Notes under the pieces: generated by a model | Told to the model about the DNA's origin: nothing | Database searches by the model: none | The model's input: the letters and a program-made list of their open reading frames with translations, nothing else | Program-made: the position numbers and the translations under genes | Part shown: piece after piece, positions 36,114-44,696 of the stretch | How positions within the stretch are numbered: position 1 is the stretch's first letter | Layout: every line of letters starts with the position of its first letter | Origin: Candidatus Bathyarchaeota archaeon | Lineage (GTDB): Archaea; Thermoproteota; Bathyarchaeia; Bathyarchaeales; Bathycorpusculaceae | Direction of reading: 5' to 3' | Length of the DNA stretch: 64,000 nt | NCBI GenBank assembly: GCA_026014585.1 | Contig: JAOZIA010000005.1 | Coordinates: forward strand, 1-64,000

Positions 36114-37172
36114 TTACTTATCTTTAACTGGAGAACGCTTAAAATTATAAATTAGCCCTGTTGCAACCAAAACAACCGCGGTTACCACTGCCCCAATAAT
36201 CAAAACTGAAGCACCCTCGGGTGAATTGTCGCTAGGTGAAGCAGACGGCACTGTACCGTAACCCAAAGGAGTGTAAACATCGATTGCTTGGGTGTATTCA
36301 AACCAGCCAACCGCGCCTCCTATACAATAAATCCTATCATCCAACACTGCACTAGCAAAGACGCAACGCGCCGTAGGCATACTTGCTACAGAACTCCACG
36401 TATCAAACGCAACATCATAAACATAAGTCGTATTAACCACACTTTCAAGAAAACCTACATACCCGCCTAAAACATAAATTTTCTCAGGAGCAAACTGCCC
36501 CGTCGTAGCTATAACACCTGCACCAGCGTAATACTCAGGTATCTGCGCGCCAGTACTCCAATTATCGGTTTTTGTATCATAAATAAAGGTGGCTGCAGGG
36601 TATATGATACATATTTTCTCGTTGACACTGACAGGTTGCATATTATCGCAACTTATCGAGGTTATTTTTGTCCAAGTATCAGTTGCCGGATCATACTTCT
36701 GGATTTCTTGATTAATTAACACATAAATTTTATCACCTATAACACAAGCATCTACCCTGCTAGTTGTGTATGCTAAGGGCGTTTTTGTTTCCCACGTATC
36801 AATTTGCGTATCATAAACCTCATTAACATTTGTCGGCTTATCTGTCAAGTTCTTGCCACCTATCAAATAGATTTTATCACCTACTGCCCCAATAGCAAAA
36901 GTTGTCCTAGGAGTAGGCATAGCAGTCTTATTCATCAAAGTATCAGCTTCCGGATCATACATATAAGTGGAAAATCTATGGAAAACAAATATTTTACCAC
37001 CCACCGCAACAGCCTCCAAGCCACCTACCCGTTGGACTGCGGATGTTTTGGTCTCCCATGTGTCACCTGTTTGTTCGTCAGCACCAGTATTAGCTATCAA
37101 GGCGGGACTTAACGTTACTAAAAGAGCCAAACAAAGCAGCAAGGTAGCAGATTTCATAATTTTTTTCACCAC
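36114..37172 (-). CDS. Membrane-anchored kelch-repeat surface protein
   Basis: A 352-aa exported protein with a signal peptide (about residues 5-31), about six kelch-type repeats (motifs such as GDKIYLIGG, YDPATDTW, MPTPR) and a C-terminal helix (about 322-344) with a basic tail. This predicts an extracellular propeller held by one membrane anchor. It is a close paralogue of the protein at 41793 in order of repeats and N-terminal context. Ligand unknown; the two may bind carbohydrate or protein partners. Confidence 0.85.
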   Translation of the reverse strand: MVKKIMKSATLLLCLALLVTLSPALIANTGADEQTGDTWETKTSAVQRVGGLEAVAVGGKIFVFHRFSTYMYDPEADTLMNKTAMPTPRTTFAIGAVGDKIYLIGGKNLTDKPTNVNEVYDTQIDTWETKTPLAYTTSRVDACVIGDKIYVLINQEIQKYDPATDTWTKITSISCDNMQPVSVNEKICIIYPAATFIYDTKTDNWSTGAQIPEYYAGAGVIATTGQFAPEKIYVLGGYVGFLESVVNTTYVYDVAFDTWSSVASMPTARCVFASAVLDDRIYCIGGAVGWFEYTQAIDVYTPLGYGTVPSASPSDNSPEGASVLIIGAVVTAVVLVATGLIYNFKRSPVKDK

Positions 37173-37387
37173 ACCCGAATGGAACTCACTTCGCTTATTA
37201 GCCTATTGCAAAACACGTGTAAAACAAAAAAACCTTTGATTAAAAAGCCAAACCAAACAATCCCTCCAGAGGATTCCACAAAGAAAAACTAACAGCATCC
37301 AAATAGGTTTGTTGAATTTGCTGTTTAGGAGCGATACTTTAAAAGATTAAGAAGCACCATACAGCTAAACTGTAGAGGTTCAACTAT

Positions 37388-38662
37388 ATGCCTGCTTTCC
37401 AGCCTGTCCGCGGAATGAGAGATTTACTCGGCGAAGAAGCCCAACTCTTCACCCACATAATCACTAAAGCAAGAGAAAACGCTGCAGTCTATGGCTACAA
37501 AGAAGCCATAACCCCGCATGTGGAGCCGCTTGAGTTGCTCAGTGCAAAGTCGGGTGAGGAAATCCGTCAACGCATGTTTATCTTCAAAGATTTGGGTGAG
37601 CGTCAAGTGGCGCTACGCCCCGAATTTACTGCCTCCATCGCACGATTAGTTACCACTGCATTGAAAAATGAGCCTAAACCACTCCGCTTGTTCTCAGTGG
37701 GCACAGTGTACCGTTATGATGAGCCACAGCGAGGTAGGTACCGCGAGTTCTGGCAATCCAACTACGAATTAATGGGCTCCGCTAAACCAGAGGCAGACGC
37801 AGAAATCATTCTACTCACCAACAGCCTCATGAAATCGTTGAATCTTAATGGGTACGCTTTCAAAATCGGGCACATAGGCGTTATCCGCGCAATTCTCACC
37901 GCTGAGGGTGTGGATGAGAAGGTGCAGAATGCGGTTTTGCAGCGTATGGACAAAAAAGAGTACGATGCCGCATTGGAACTGGTAGCCTCTGAGAAGTGCC
38001 AAGAAATGTTGGTGGGCTTGATTGGGATTAAGGGTAAAGATTGGCAGGACACAGTTGAACAGGTAAAGGCTCTTGTTTCAGGTTATGAAGTAGCTAAGGC
38101 TACAGTGGAGAACCTCACGCAAATCCTAACGCTCCTCACACAAAACGGCGTTGAAAACCTCACCGTAGACCCCGCATTCGCGCGTGGCTTAGAGTATTAC
38201 ACGGGTATGATTTTTGAAGTTTACATCCCAGAGTTGGAAATCGCTTTAGGTGGAGGAGGACGTTACGACAGGCTCATCGAAGTCTTTGGCGGCGAATCCA
38301 CACCTGCGGTTGGTTGTGCCCATGGAATTGACCGCGTTGCAATTGCCTTGCAGACTCAGCAAACCCAGCTATTAGCCCAACAGGCGAAGAGGGTAACTGT
38401 TATCCCCGTTAACGATGCCGTCAAATCGGAAGCCCTCAAAATTACCCAATCCCTGCGCGCGGATGGCGTGGCGGTGGAGTTTGAGGTTATGGGCAGAAAA
38501 ATGGGCAAAGCCTTAGAAGATGCGGATAAACGCAAAGTAGACTACGCGATAATCGTGGGTGAGCGGGAACTCAAAGAAAGCGCGGTTATGCTGAAGGATT
38601 TTGCGAAGCGAGAACAATCAGTGGTGCCTTTAGAGAGTTTAGTTGAAAAAATTAAAAATTAA
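37388..38662 (+). CDS. hisS: Histidyl-tRNA synthetase
   Basis: A 424-aa class II synthetase that charges tRNA-His. Motif 1 region GMRDLLG (about residues 9-15), motif 2 RPEFTASIARL and TVYRYDEPQRGRYREFWQ (about 77-123), the histidine-specific loop LEYYTGMIFEVY (about 270-281) and motif 3 GGGRYDRL..GIDRV (about 294-322) are all clear. The C-terminal anticodon-binding domain is complete. It stands alone between the kelch protein and glnA. Confidence 0.95.
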   Translation: MPAFQPVRGMRDLLGEEAQLFTHIITKARENAAVYGYKEAITPHVEPLELLSAKSGEEIRQRMFIFKDLGERQVALRPEFTASIARLVTTALKNEPKPLRLFSVGTVYRYDEPQRGRYREFWQSNYELMGSAKPEADAEIILLTNSLMKSLNLNGYAFKIGHIGVIRAILTAEGVDEKVQNAVLQRMDKKEYDAALELVASEKCQEMLVGLIGIKGKDWQDTVEQVKALVSGYEVAKATVENLTQILTLLTQNGVENLTVDPAFARGLEYYTGMIFEVYIPELEIALGGGGRYDRLIEVFGGESTPAVGCAHGIDRVAIALQTQQTQLLAQQAKRVTVIPVNDAVKSEALKITQSLRADGVAVEFEVMGRKMGKALEDADKRKVDYAIIVGERELKESAVMLKDFAKREQSVVPLESLVEKIKN

Positions 38663-38729
38663 AGAAAAAATTGTGTGCCCAAAAAATGGGCTTTTTTGTG
38701 GTTTAGAGTCGTGTTATGTAGCGGTTGAC

Positions 38730-40067
38730 TTACCACTCGGTTACCTGTGTGCGGTAGAGGTCCCATTCGTGGCGTTTTTCACGCAGGAAATTGTCGAATG
38801 TAACTGGACCTAGGGTTTCTCTCATCAACTCGCTGCTTTCAAGCTCGTCAAGGGCTTCTTTGAGGTTTTCGGGTAGGCTGACGATTCCGCGTTGTTTGCG
38901 TTCTTCGTAGCTCATGTGGTAAACGTTTAGTTCCACTGGTTCACCTGGGTCAATCTTGTTCTTGATACCATCCAAACCTGTTGCTAAGAGCACTGCAAAC
39001 TGTAGATAGGGGTTTCCTGCACCGTCTGGGCATCGGATTTCCATTCTTGCAGCATTCTTTCTGCCGCCAAAGTTAGGTACACGAATAAGTGGACTGCGGT
39101 TTTTGTGTGCCCATGCAAGATATACGGGTGCTTCGTATCCTGGAACGAGACGTTTGTAGCTGTTTGGCCAGCTGTTGAGGACTGCAACCATTTTGCGTCC
39201 GTGTGCGAGTTGTCCACCGATGAAGTTACGTGCAACGTCACTGAGGTATCCATGTGCAGCATTTTCGGAATAGAACATGTTTTCTGTTCCGTCTTTGTTC
39301 CAGAGGCGTTGGTGAGTGTGCATGCCGCTTCCGTTTATGCCTTGGAATGGTTTTGGCATGTAAGTTGTCATGTAGCCGTTTCTTGCTGCGACAACTTTGC
39401 CGCACATTTTCATGGTGATTGCGCGGTCGGCGGTTTCGAGTGCTTCGCCATATTTGAAGTCGATTTCGTTTTGTCCCAACGCGACTTCGTGGTGGCTGAT
39501 TTCGATGTCTATACCGAAAGCTTCTGCAGTGTCGGCGATTTCACGTCTTAAATCGTCGGTTAGGTCACTTGGGTGGAAGTCAAAGTATCCTGCCAAGTCG
39601 ATTGGTTTAGGTAAGCCGCCGTTTTCGCTTTCTTTAACTATGAAGAATTCTAGTTCAGGAGCGCAAATGTAGGTGTATCCTGCATTGTTTGCTTTTGTGA
39701 TGGCGCGTTCGAGGATGTATCGGGGGTCTCCTTCGAAGCGTTTGTTTTGTGGAGTGTAAACGTCACAGATTAGCCTGCAGGAAGCTTTTTCTTTTGGTCT
39801 CCATGGCAACACAGCGAAAGTTGTTGGGTCCGGATATAGCACCATGTCGGACTCTTCAATAGGACGATAACCCGTGATTGAAGAACCGTCAAATGATTGC
39901 CCGTTTTCAAACATACTTTCGATGTTTTTGGAGCTGACGGCTAAGTTTTTGAGCATGCCGTTGATATCGGTGAATTGTAGCCTAACAAATTTTATGTCTT
40001 TTTCTTGGATTTGTTGGACTACTTTGGTTACGTTTTCTTTCCAAACTGCATCTTTAAAATTTTTCAT
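38730..40067 (-). CDS. glnA: Glutamine synthetase, type I
   Basis: A 445-aa glutamine synthetase making glutamine from glutamate, ammonia and ATP. Signatures include FDGSSITGY near residue 60, ELEFFIV, NGSGMHTHQRL with the active-site His, and RVPNFGGRKNAARMEIR. No adenylylation-site signature is evident, as in many archaeal enzymes. The ATG at 40067 has GGGGAG just upstream; an in-frame ATG at 40169 would precede the palindrome and ribosome-binding site and is rejected. A palindrome spans the likely transcription start. Confidence 0.95.
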   Translation of the reverse strand: MKNFKDAVWKENVTKVVQQIQEKDIKFVRLQFTDINGMLKNLAVSSKNIESMFENGQSFDGSSITGYRPIEESDMVLYPDPTTFAVLPWRPKEKASCRLICDVYTPQNKRFEGDPRYILERAITKANNAGYTYICAPELEFFIVKESENGGLPKPIDLAGYFDFHPSDLTDDLRREIADTAEAFGIDIEISHHEVALGQNEIDFKYGEALETADRAITMKMCGKVVAARNGYMTTYMPKPFQGINGSGMHTHQRLWNKDGTENMFYSENAAHGYLSDVARNFIGGQLAHGRKMVAVLNSWPNSYKRLVPGYEAPVYLAWAHKNRSPLIRVPNFGGRKNAARMEIRCPDGAGNPYLQFAVLLATGLDGIKNKIDPGEPVELNVYHMSYEERKQRGIVSLPENLKEALDELESSELMRETLGPVTFDNFLREKRHEWDLYRTQVTEW

Positions 40068-40102
40068 TGATTTCTCCCCTTTATAATGGCTACTGTCACA
40101 TG

Positions 40103-40126
40103 TTATGGAAAACACATTTGCCATAA
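40103..40126 (-). promoter_or_regulatory. Palindromic operator at the glnA promoter
   Basis: TTATGGCAAA-TGTG-TTTTCCATAA on the minus strand: 10-bp arms with one mismatch and a 4-bp centre. A TATA-like CTTAAATATG lies just upstream (about 40129-40138), so the palindrome sits on the expected transcription start, as expected for a repressor. Nitrogen control of glnA is the natural guess. Confidence 0.55.
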
Positions 40127-40229
40127 ACATATTTAAGCATATCGCTTTCCTGAGTAGATAAATGTCCAAAGCAAATCCTGTTTATTGAAATAATGCACAC
40201 TTTTTTTACACTGCTAAAAAGGTAGACCC

Positions 40230-40697
40230 CTAAAAAAGCCACTTTCGTTCTCTTCTCAAAAAATCCCCCGCATCTAAAACATTCCCAACCGCCACACCCG
40301 AATCACCACTTACTTGTCCAAAAAACCTGCCAAACCCCAAACACTCCCCAAACTCATTAAGCACCAACGTATTACAATTCCGCCGCGAACCATAAACCCT
40401 AACAACCCCCTTACTCAAAACATCCCTGCCACAAATGAAAAGCCAAGCAGCTTTTTTATCCAAAACCACCCGATTAGCCGCCGAAGCAACCAGCAAATTC
40501 AACAGGTTAAAACTGGGAAAGAACTTGCCCTGTTTAGCCTTACCCAAATAGAGTCCCGCATAAAAAAAGTCGCCCCGAACAAATTTGCGCACCAGTGGAT
40601 TTACCAAGTAAAACCTACCATTTTTCTCCACAACCCCCTCAGGATTCAAAGCAATTTGGGCGCCAACTGAGGCGGCAAAATTTAGCAGTTGTTTCAA
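40230..40697 (-). CDS. NIP7-like PUA-domain protein
   Basis: A 155-aa protein. The C-terminal half (AWLFICGRDVLSKGVVRVYG then EFGECLGFGRF, about residues 85-128) matches the PUA domain of NIP7, an RNA-binding ribosome-assembly factor. The N-terminal half is a small alpha/beta domain of the same family. It begins at a TTG that shares bases with the stop of the NSUN gene (TTGA) behind GGAGG; the ATG 24 nt upstream is less likely. Coupling to an RNA m5C methyltransferase supports a role in rRNA or tRNA maturation. Confidence 0.72.
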   Translation of the reverse strand: MKQLLNFAASVGAQIALNPEGVVEKNGRFYLVNPLVRKFVRGDFFYAGLYLGKAKQGKFFPSFNLLNLLVASAANRVVLDKKAAWLFICGRDVLSKGVVRVYGSRRNCNTLVLNEFGECLGFGRFFGQVSGDSGVAVGNVLDAGDFLRRERKWLF

Positions 40698-41578
40698 GGT
40701 TCCTTCCTCCCAAGTTTGCAAACAAAAAAGCCCTGTGTCTGCTCAGGCCACAAACGTCTGCAACGTGCCACTGATGAGTCAAGCGTTTTGCCAAACACTT
40801 CTGTTAAGCCATATTCACCGAGGCAGTCTATTTCCTTGATTTTTAGGTTCAAGTTTTTTACTGCCCAATCCATGTTAAGCTCGTCTTCTTCAGGTTCAAG
40901 CGAGCAGGTGGAGTAGATGATTTCGCCGTCGGGCGTGAGGCATTGTGCGGCTTTGGCAAGGATTTCGCGTTGCAGTGCCGCGTTGCGTTTCACGTCTTTT
41001 AGGGTTCGGTTGCGGAACCAGTTTTTGTCGCCTGCAAAGTTACCTGAACAGGGAACATCAGCCAAAATCCTATCAAATTTTACGTCCAGCTTAGGTACTT
41101 CTCGTGCATCCAACTGATAAACCACCGTGTTAGCCACATGACACCGTTCCAAATGATTGCTCAGTGCGGTTAACCGCCGTTTATCCACATCCAACGCCAC
41201 AATTGCACCCGTGCCTTCCATGAGGTCGGCGAGTTGCGTGGTTTTTCCACCTGGAGCTGCTGCCACGTCCAGAACTTTTTTGCCCTTCAAATTTGTGAAG
41301 AGAATGGCGGGAATTTGTGCGGCTGCTTCCTGTATACTGTAGAAGCCCAGCAGATACTCGGCAGTTGCACCCACCGACACGTTGCTGTCCATTACCCAGT
41401 AGCCCTGCTGTAGAAAAGGAATCTTTTTAAGATGCACGCCCAAGCTTTCCAATCGTCCCACAAGATTTTTGCCCCGAACATTAGTGGTGTTTATGCGGAT
41501 AGCTTGCCGCAACTCAACCTCATGGTATTTCCAACCCAGTTCTGCATAACGGGAGATAAAGAAATCCTTAGCCGACAT
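40694..41578 (-). CDS. RNA m5C methyltransferase (NSUN/RsmB family)
   Basis: A 294-aa SAM-dependent methyltransferase that makes 5-methylcytosine in rRNA or tRNA. Motifs: VLDVAAAPGGKTTQLA (SAM site, about residues 105-120), DVPCSG (about 174-179, first catalytic Cys region) and YSTCSLEPEEDE (about 225-236, second Cys). A short N-terminal domain is present but no PUA domain; the following NIP7-like gene may supply that function. The two genes overlap and are translated together. Confidence 0.9.
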   Translation of the reverse strand: MSAKDFFISRYAELGWKYHEVELRQAIRINTTNVRGKNLVGRLESLGVHLKKIPFLQQGYWVMDSNVSVGATAEYLLGFYSIQEAAAQIPAILFTNLKGKKVLDVAAAPGGKTTQLADLMEGTGAIVALDVDKRRLTALSNHLERCHVANTVVYQLDAREVPKLDVKFDRILADVPCSGNFAGDKNWFRNRTLKDVKRNAALQREILAKAAQCLTPDGEIIYSTCSLEPEEDELNMDWAVKNLNLKIKEIDCLGEYGLTEVFGKTLDSSVARCRRLWPEQTQGFFVCKLGRKEP

Positions 41579-41792
41579 CGAACCCTAAATGGGTAAGTAA
41601 AGATAAAAACCTTTCAAGGATTTCCGGAGCAGCATTGGCTTTTTTCAACCCTATTCCGCTTGATTACATGTTATTTTTAAAATTTGTTTTAAATGATGAA
41701 ATGCACAACCTTAAAACATAAAAACACAATAACCCGTTTTTATCACAAATGTTATAACACTAATTAACTGACTGTTTTTTGAGGATGCAAAA

Positions 41793-42926
41793 ATGAAAAG
41801 AAATGTTTTGCTTGTTTTCCTCCTTGCAGTCTGTTGTGTTTTGTTTTTTCCAAGCGTCACTGCCGATGAGGTTTCAGTGGGGGATTTTTGGGAGACAAAA
41901 ACCGCTATGCCTCAAGCAGCCAGTGGCATAAAAGCAGTAACCGTTGAGGACAGCATCTATGTTTTTGGCAAAACCTTCACCTACATGTACACACCAGCAA
42001 CAGATACATGGACACAAAAAACAGCCATGCCCACACCAAGAGTAAGTTATGCCATAGCCGCCTTAGACAACAAGGTTTACGTTATAGGCGGTCAGGGACC
42101 AAATGGTGAATCTAGCGTTAATGAGGGTTATGATGTTTTAACTGACACTTGGGAAAAAAAGCAGCCCCTGTATCCAGCTAGAGACAAGATGGATGCTAAC
42201 GTTGTGGATGGCAAAATCTACGTTATAGGAGGAATAGGCGCAGTACGCAGTGATAAACAAGGGTTTGACAGTTTAACTGAAGTTTATGACCCTGCCACAG
42301 ACAGCTGGACACAAAAAACGTCGCCCCCCAAACTGATGAGTTCCCACCTCTCCTGCGTCATAGACAAAAAAATCTACATAATAAACCAAGAGTTTGACGT
42401 TGACATATACAACACAAAAACTGATCAATGGAGCAAAGCAGCAGACATACCCGAATTTTACAGTTCACGAGGCATAGCTGCAACCACGGGAAATCAGGTG
42501 CCAGAGCGGATTTATGTGATAGGCGGCTTTTTTAGTCCCCGCTTCATGGATCTTCGGATGGTGCAGACAAATTATGTTTATGACCCCGCGTCTGATTCAT
42601 GGAATATAGCTGCGGATATGCCAACCGCTCGGGCTGGTTTTGCAGTGGCAGTACTTAAGGACAAAATATACTGCATAGGCGGCGCATTAACTAGTAATGT
42701 AATAACAGGACAAGAAACAGGTGTTGTTGAGGTTTACACGCCTCAGGGCTACCAAAATAATTCACCTTCCAGTAGCCCCGGAAATACGGAAGAGAAACAA
42801 CCTATCCTGACAGAAACCACTACCATAATCATCGGGGTAACAGTTTCAGCAACAATCATCACAGCCACCAGCATAACAGTATACCACTACAAACACACCT
42901 CAACCAAAACCTCAAAATCCCCCTAA
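41793..42926 (+). CDS. Membrane-anchored kelch-repeat surface protein, paralogue
   Basis: A 377-aa exported protein with signal peptide (about residues 3-23), six or so kelch units (DNKVYVIGGQG, YDPATDSWTQK, DKIYCIGGAL), an S/P/N linker and a C-terminal helix (about 340-363) with a Lys/Ser tail. The order of blades and phrases such as KTAMPTPR and AATTG run parallel to the protein at 36114. GAGGATGC ribosome-binding site before the ATG. Gene duplication followed by dispersal is the likely history. Confidence 0.87.
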   Translation: MKRNVLLVFLLAVCCVLFFPSVTADEVSVGDFWETKTAMPQAASGIKAVTVEDSIYVFGKTFTYMYTPATDTWTQKTAMPTPRVSYAIAALDNKVYVIGGQGPNGESSVNEGYDVLTDTWEKKQPLYPARDKMDANVVDGKIYVIGGIGAVRSDKQGFDSLTEVYDPATDSWTQKTSPPKLMSSHLSCVIDKKIYIINQEFDVDIYNTKTDQWSKAADIPEFYSSRGIAATTGNQVPERIYVIGGFFSPRFMDLRMVQTNYVYDPASDSWNIAADMPTARAGFAVAVLKDKIYCIGGALTSNVITGQETGVVEVYTPQGYQNNSPSSSPGNTEEKQPILTETTTIIIGVTVSATIITATSITVYHYKHTSTKTSKSP

Positions 42927-43029
42927 CACCCAATTCACACACAAAACACTACCTCCAGCAACACAACATAACTTTGGATTTGTAGATTCAGTTGTAGAAT
43001 CAAACTGATGTTATAAATAGAGGAAGGGT

Positions 43030-43545
43030 CTATCGTGATAGTAACAGGTTCTTCAGCTTTTTTGTGCTACGACATAGCAGGTTAACCACGTCAGGAGTGA
43101 AAATTGAAAGCGATGCCAAAGTGAAATTCAGCGGCAGCATCAAGGCACTTTCAAAAATGTTGAATCCAAACGGAGCAATCAGTAACTCGTAGCCTAAATA
43201 TTGAAAGGTGCTCCAAAGGCTTTGCTGAAACAATGCGCCTGCAAGACGCGCGAGATACTTGTTTTTGCCTTTTAGCGGTGTGCCTTTATGGATGACGAAG
43301 AAGGTTTCGCCTAAAATTGCTCCTGCACCGCCGGGAAAGAAGGCGTTGACCAGAATTTTTTCCAGCAAGTTGCCAGGTATCCAGTATCCTATCCAGTAAC
43401 CTGGGAAATCAAGAAAGGGTATGGTGACGCTTTGGGTGGCAAACCGGTATATTACTGGGAGTGCGTAGATTATTATACCTGCGAGTTCCCAGCGCCATAC
43501 TCTTCTGCTTTTAAGGGTCTCTACTGCAGTTGATTTCCAGTTCAT
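43030..43545 (-). CDS. Polytopic membrane protein, unknown
   Basis: A 171-aa protein with three to four hydrophobic stretches (about residues 20-38, 45-70, 85-105 and 120-150) and a basic C-terminus (CRSTKKLKNLLLSR). It starts four bases inside the end of the upstream small gene (ATGA), so translation is coupled. No family recognised. It lies convergent with the kelch gene. Confidence 0.65.
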   Translation of the reverse strand: MNWKSTAVETLKSRRVWRWELAGIIIYALPVIYRFATQSVTIPFLDFPGYWIGYWIPGNLLEKILVNAFFPGGAGAILGETFFVIHKGTPLKGKNKYLARLAGALFQQSLWSTFQYLGYELLIAPFGFNIFESALMLPLNFTLASLSIFTPDVVNLLCRSTKKLKNLLLSR

Positions 43546-43736
43546 ACACGAAAATTCAGCTGTAAATGTTTAAAGGCTTCCCTAAAAAACCAGTCCCCAA
43601 CAGCATCATCTGTGGAAACCTTGAAGGGGCAGTCTTTTTTGGCACAATTTTCAACCATAAAATCTGATAATTTAGCGTTTTTGTGCCTATTTTTCAGGGG
43701 GCAAAAAAACATGGATTTTGAATCCATATTTTGCAT
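43542..43736 (-). CDS. Small Cys-containing protein, 64 aa
   Basis: A 64-aa protein with Cys12, Cys30 and Cys36 (the last two in ENCAKKDCPF) and a C-terminal amphipathic helix (WFFREAFKHLQL). The ATGA overlap with the following membrane-protein gene and the shared strand support a real two-gene unit. It diverges from the TrmB regulator gene, with a TATA-like element (TATTATATAC) between them. Function unknown. Confidence 0.5.
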   Translation of the reverse strand: MQNMDSKSMFFCPLKNRHKNAKLSDFMVENCAKKDCPFKVSTDDAVGDWFFREAFKHLQLNFRV

Positions 43737-43814
43737 TCATAATGGTATTATATACAAACCGTCAGTATTGGGATACAATATCGTAACTACGGAAGTTAAG
43801 GTGCAACTGGTAAA

Positions 43815-44696
43815 ATGGAACTTGCGTTGGAAAATCCTGATTTCGCAAAAATCTACAGCAAGCAAACTGAAGCTTGGAAAATGGCGAAAAAAGACCAATC
43901 ATTCAACAAGCAACTAACAACTATAGAGGATACACTATCCAAGTATGGTTTAATAAAAAACGAAATCAAAGTCTACCTTTACTTGGCAAGGGCAGGACAA
44001 AAGAAAGCAGGGGAAATCGCTGAAGCCATCGCTCTTCACCGAACCGAAACCTACCGCATTTTGCGTGACCTAGAAAAGAAAGGCATCGTATTCTCGCTCT
44101 TTGAGAAGCCCCTCAAATTCACCGCTGTCCCAATGGATAAAGCAATAGATTTGCTGGTGGATGCCGAAAAAATCAAAATAAAAATGCTTGAGCAGGAAAA
44201 ACAAAGCCTTGTTGATTTATGGGCGTCTATTCCTCAGCCTGAAGTTAAGGAAGCAAAAAAAGAGCTTTTCCAGATGTTGGAAGGTGAACAGCAAGTCATC
44301 ATGAAAGCAACTGAGTTACTTGAGAGGACCACGCAGAAGTTCCAGATTTTCGCATCTGCAGATTATCTTTCGCAGTTTTACTACAGTGACTTCTCTGATG
44401 AGCTTAAAAAGCAAGCTGACAAAGTAACCGTGTCGCTTATCACTGACAACAGCCTCAAAAGCGCCTATTTCCTTGGGCAACTATCCTGGCTAAGTGATGT
44501 TGGCAGAATCGTGGACAACCAGAACCTCCCCTGCTTCATAATCTCAGATAACAAAGAAGTCCTCATCGCTTTCCACGAAAAAGACCCAAGCAGCGAAGAC
44601 GCGAAAAGAAAGTTCCGCACAGGCGCAATCTGGACAAACTACAGCGTGTTCGTAAAAACGTTGCAGATGCTCTTTATCAAGCTCTCAGAAAACTAA
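43815..44696 (+). CDS. TrmB-family transcriptional regulator
   Basis: A 293-aa protein. An N-terminal winged helix (about residues 35-105) has LSKYGLIKNEIKVYLYLARA and the recognition part AIALHRTETYRILRDLEKKG, as in TrmB/TrmBL regulators. A coiled linker and a C-terminal phospholipase D-like effector domain (about 145-290) follow. TrmB proteins usually sense sugars, but this one may respond to something else. It overlaps the 3' end of the propeller gene by 20 nt tail to tail. Promoter TATTATATAC near 43744-43753. Confidence 0.88.
   Translation: MELALENPDFAKIYSKQTEAWKMAKKDQSFNKQLTTIEDTLSKYGLIKNEIKVYLYLARAGQKKAGEIAEAIALHRTETYRILRDLEKKGIVFSLFEKPLKFTAVPMDKAIDLLVDAEKIKIKMLEQEKQSLVDLWASIPQPEVKEAKKELFQMLEGEQQVIMKATELLERTTQKFQIFASADYLSQFYYSDFSDELKKQADKVTVSLITDNSLKSAYFLGQLSWLSDVGRIVDNQNLPCFIISDNKEVLIAFHEKDPSSEDAKRKFRTGAIWTNYSVFVKTLQMLFIKLSEN

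Noticed and set aside
43612-43917. Rightward 101-codon frame before trmB
   Set aside because: It covers the promoter and the beginning of trmB in another frame.
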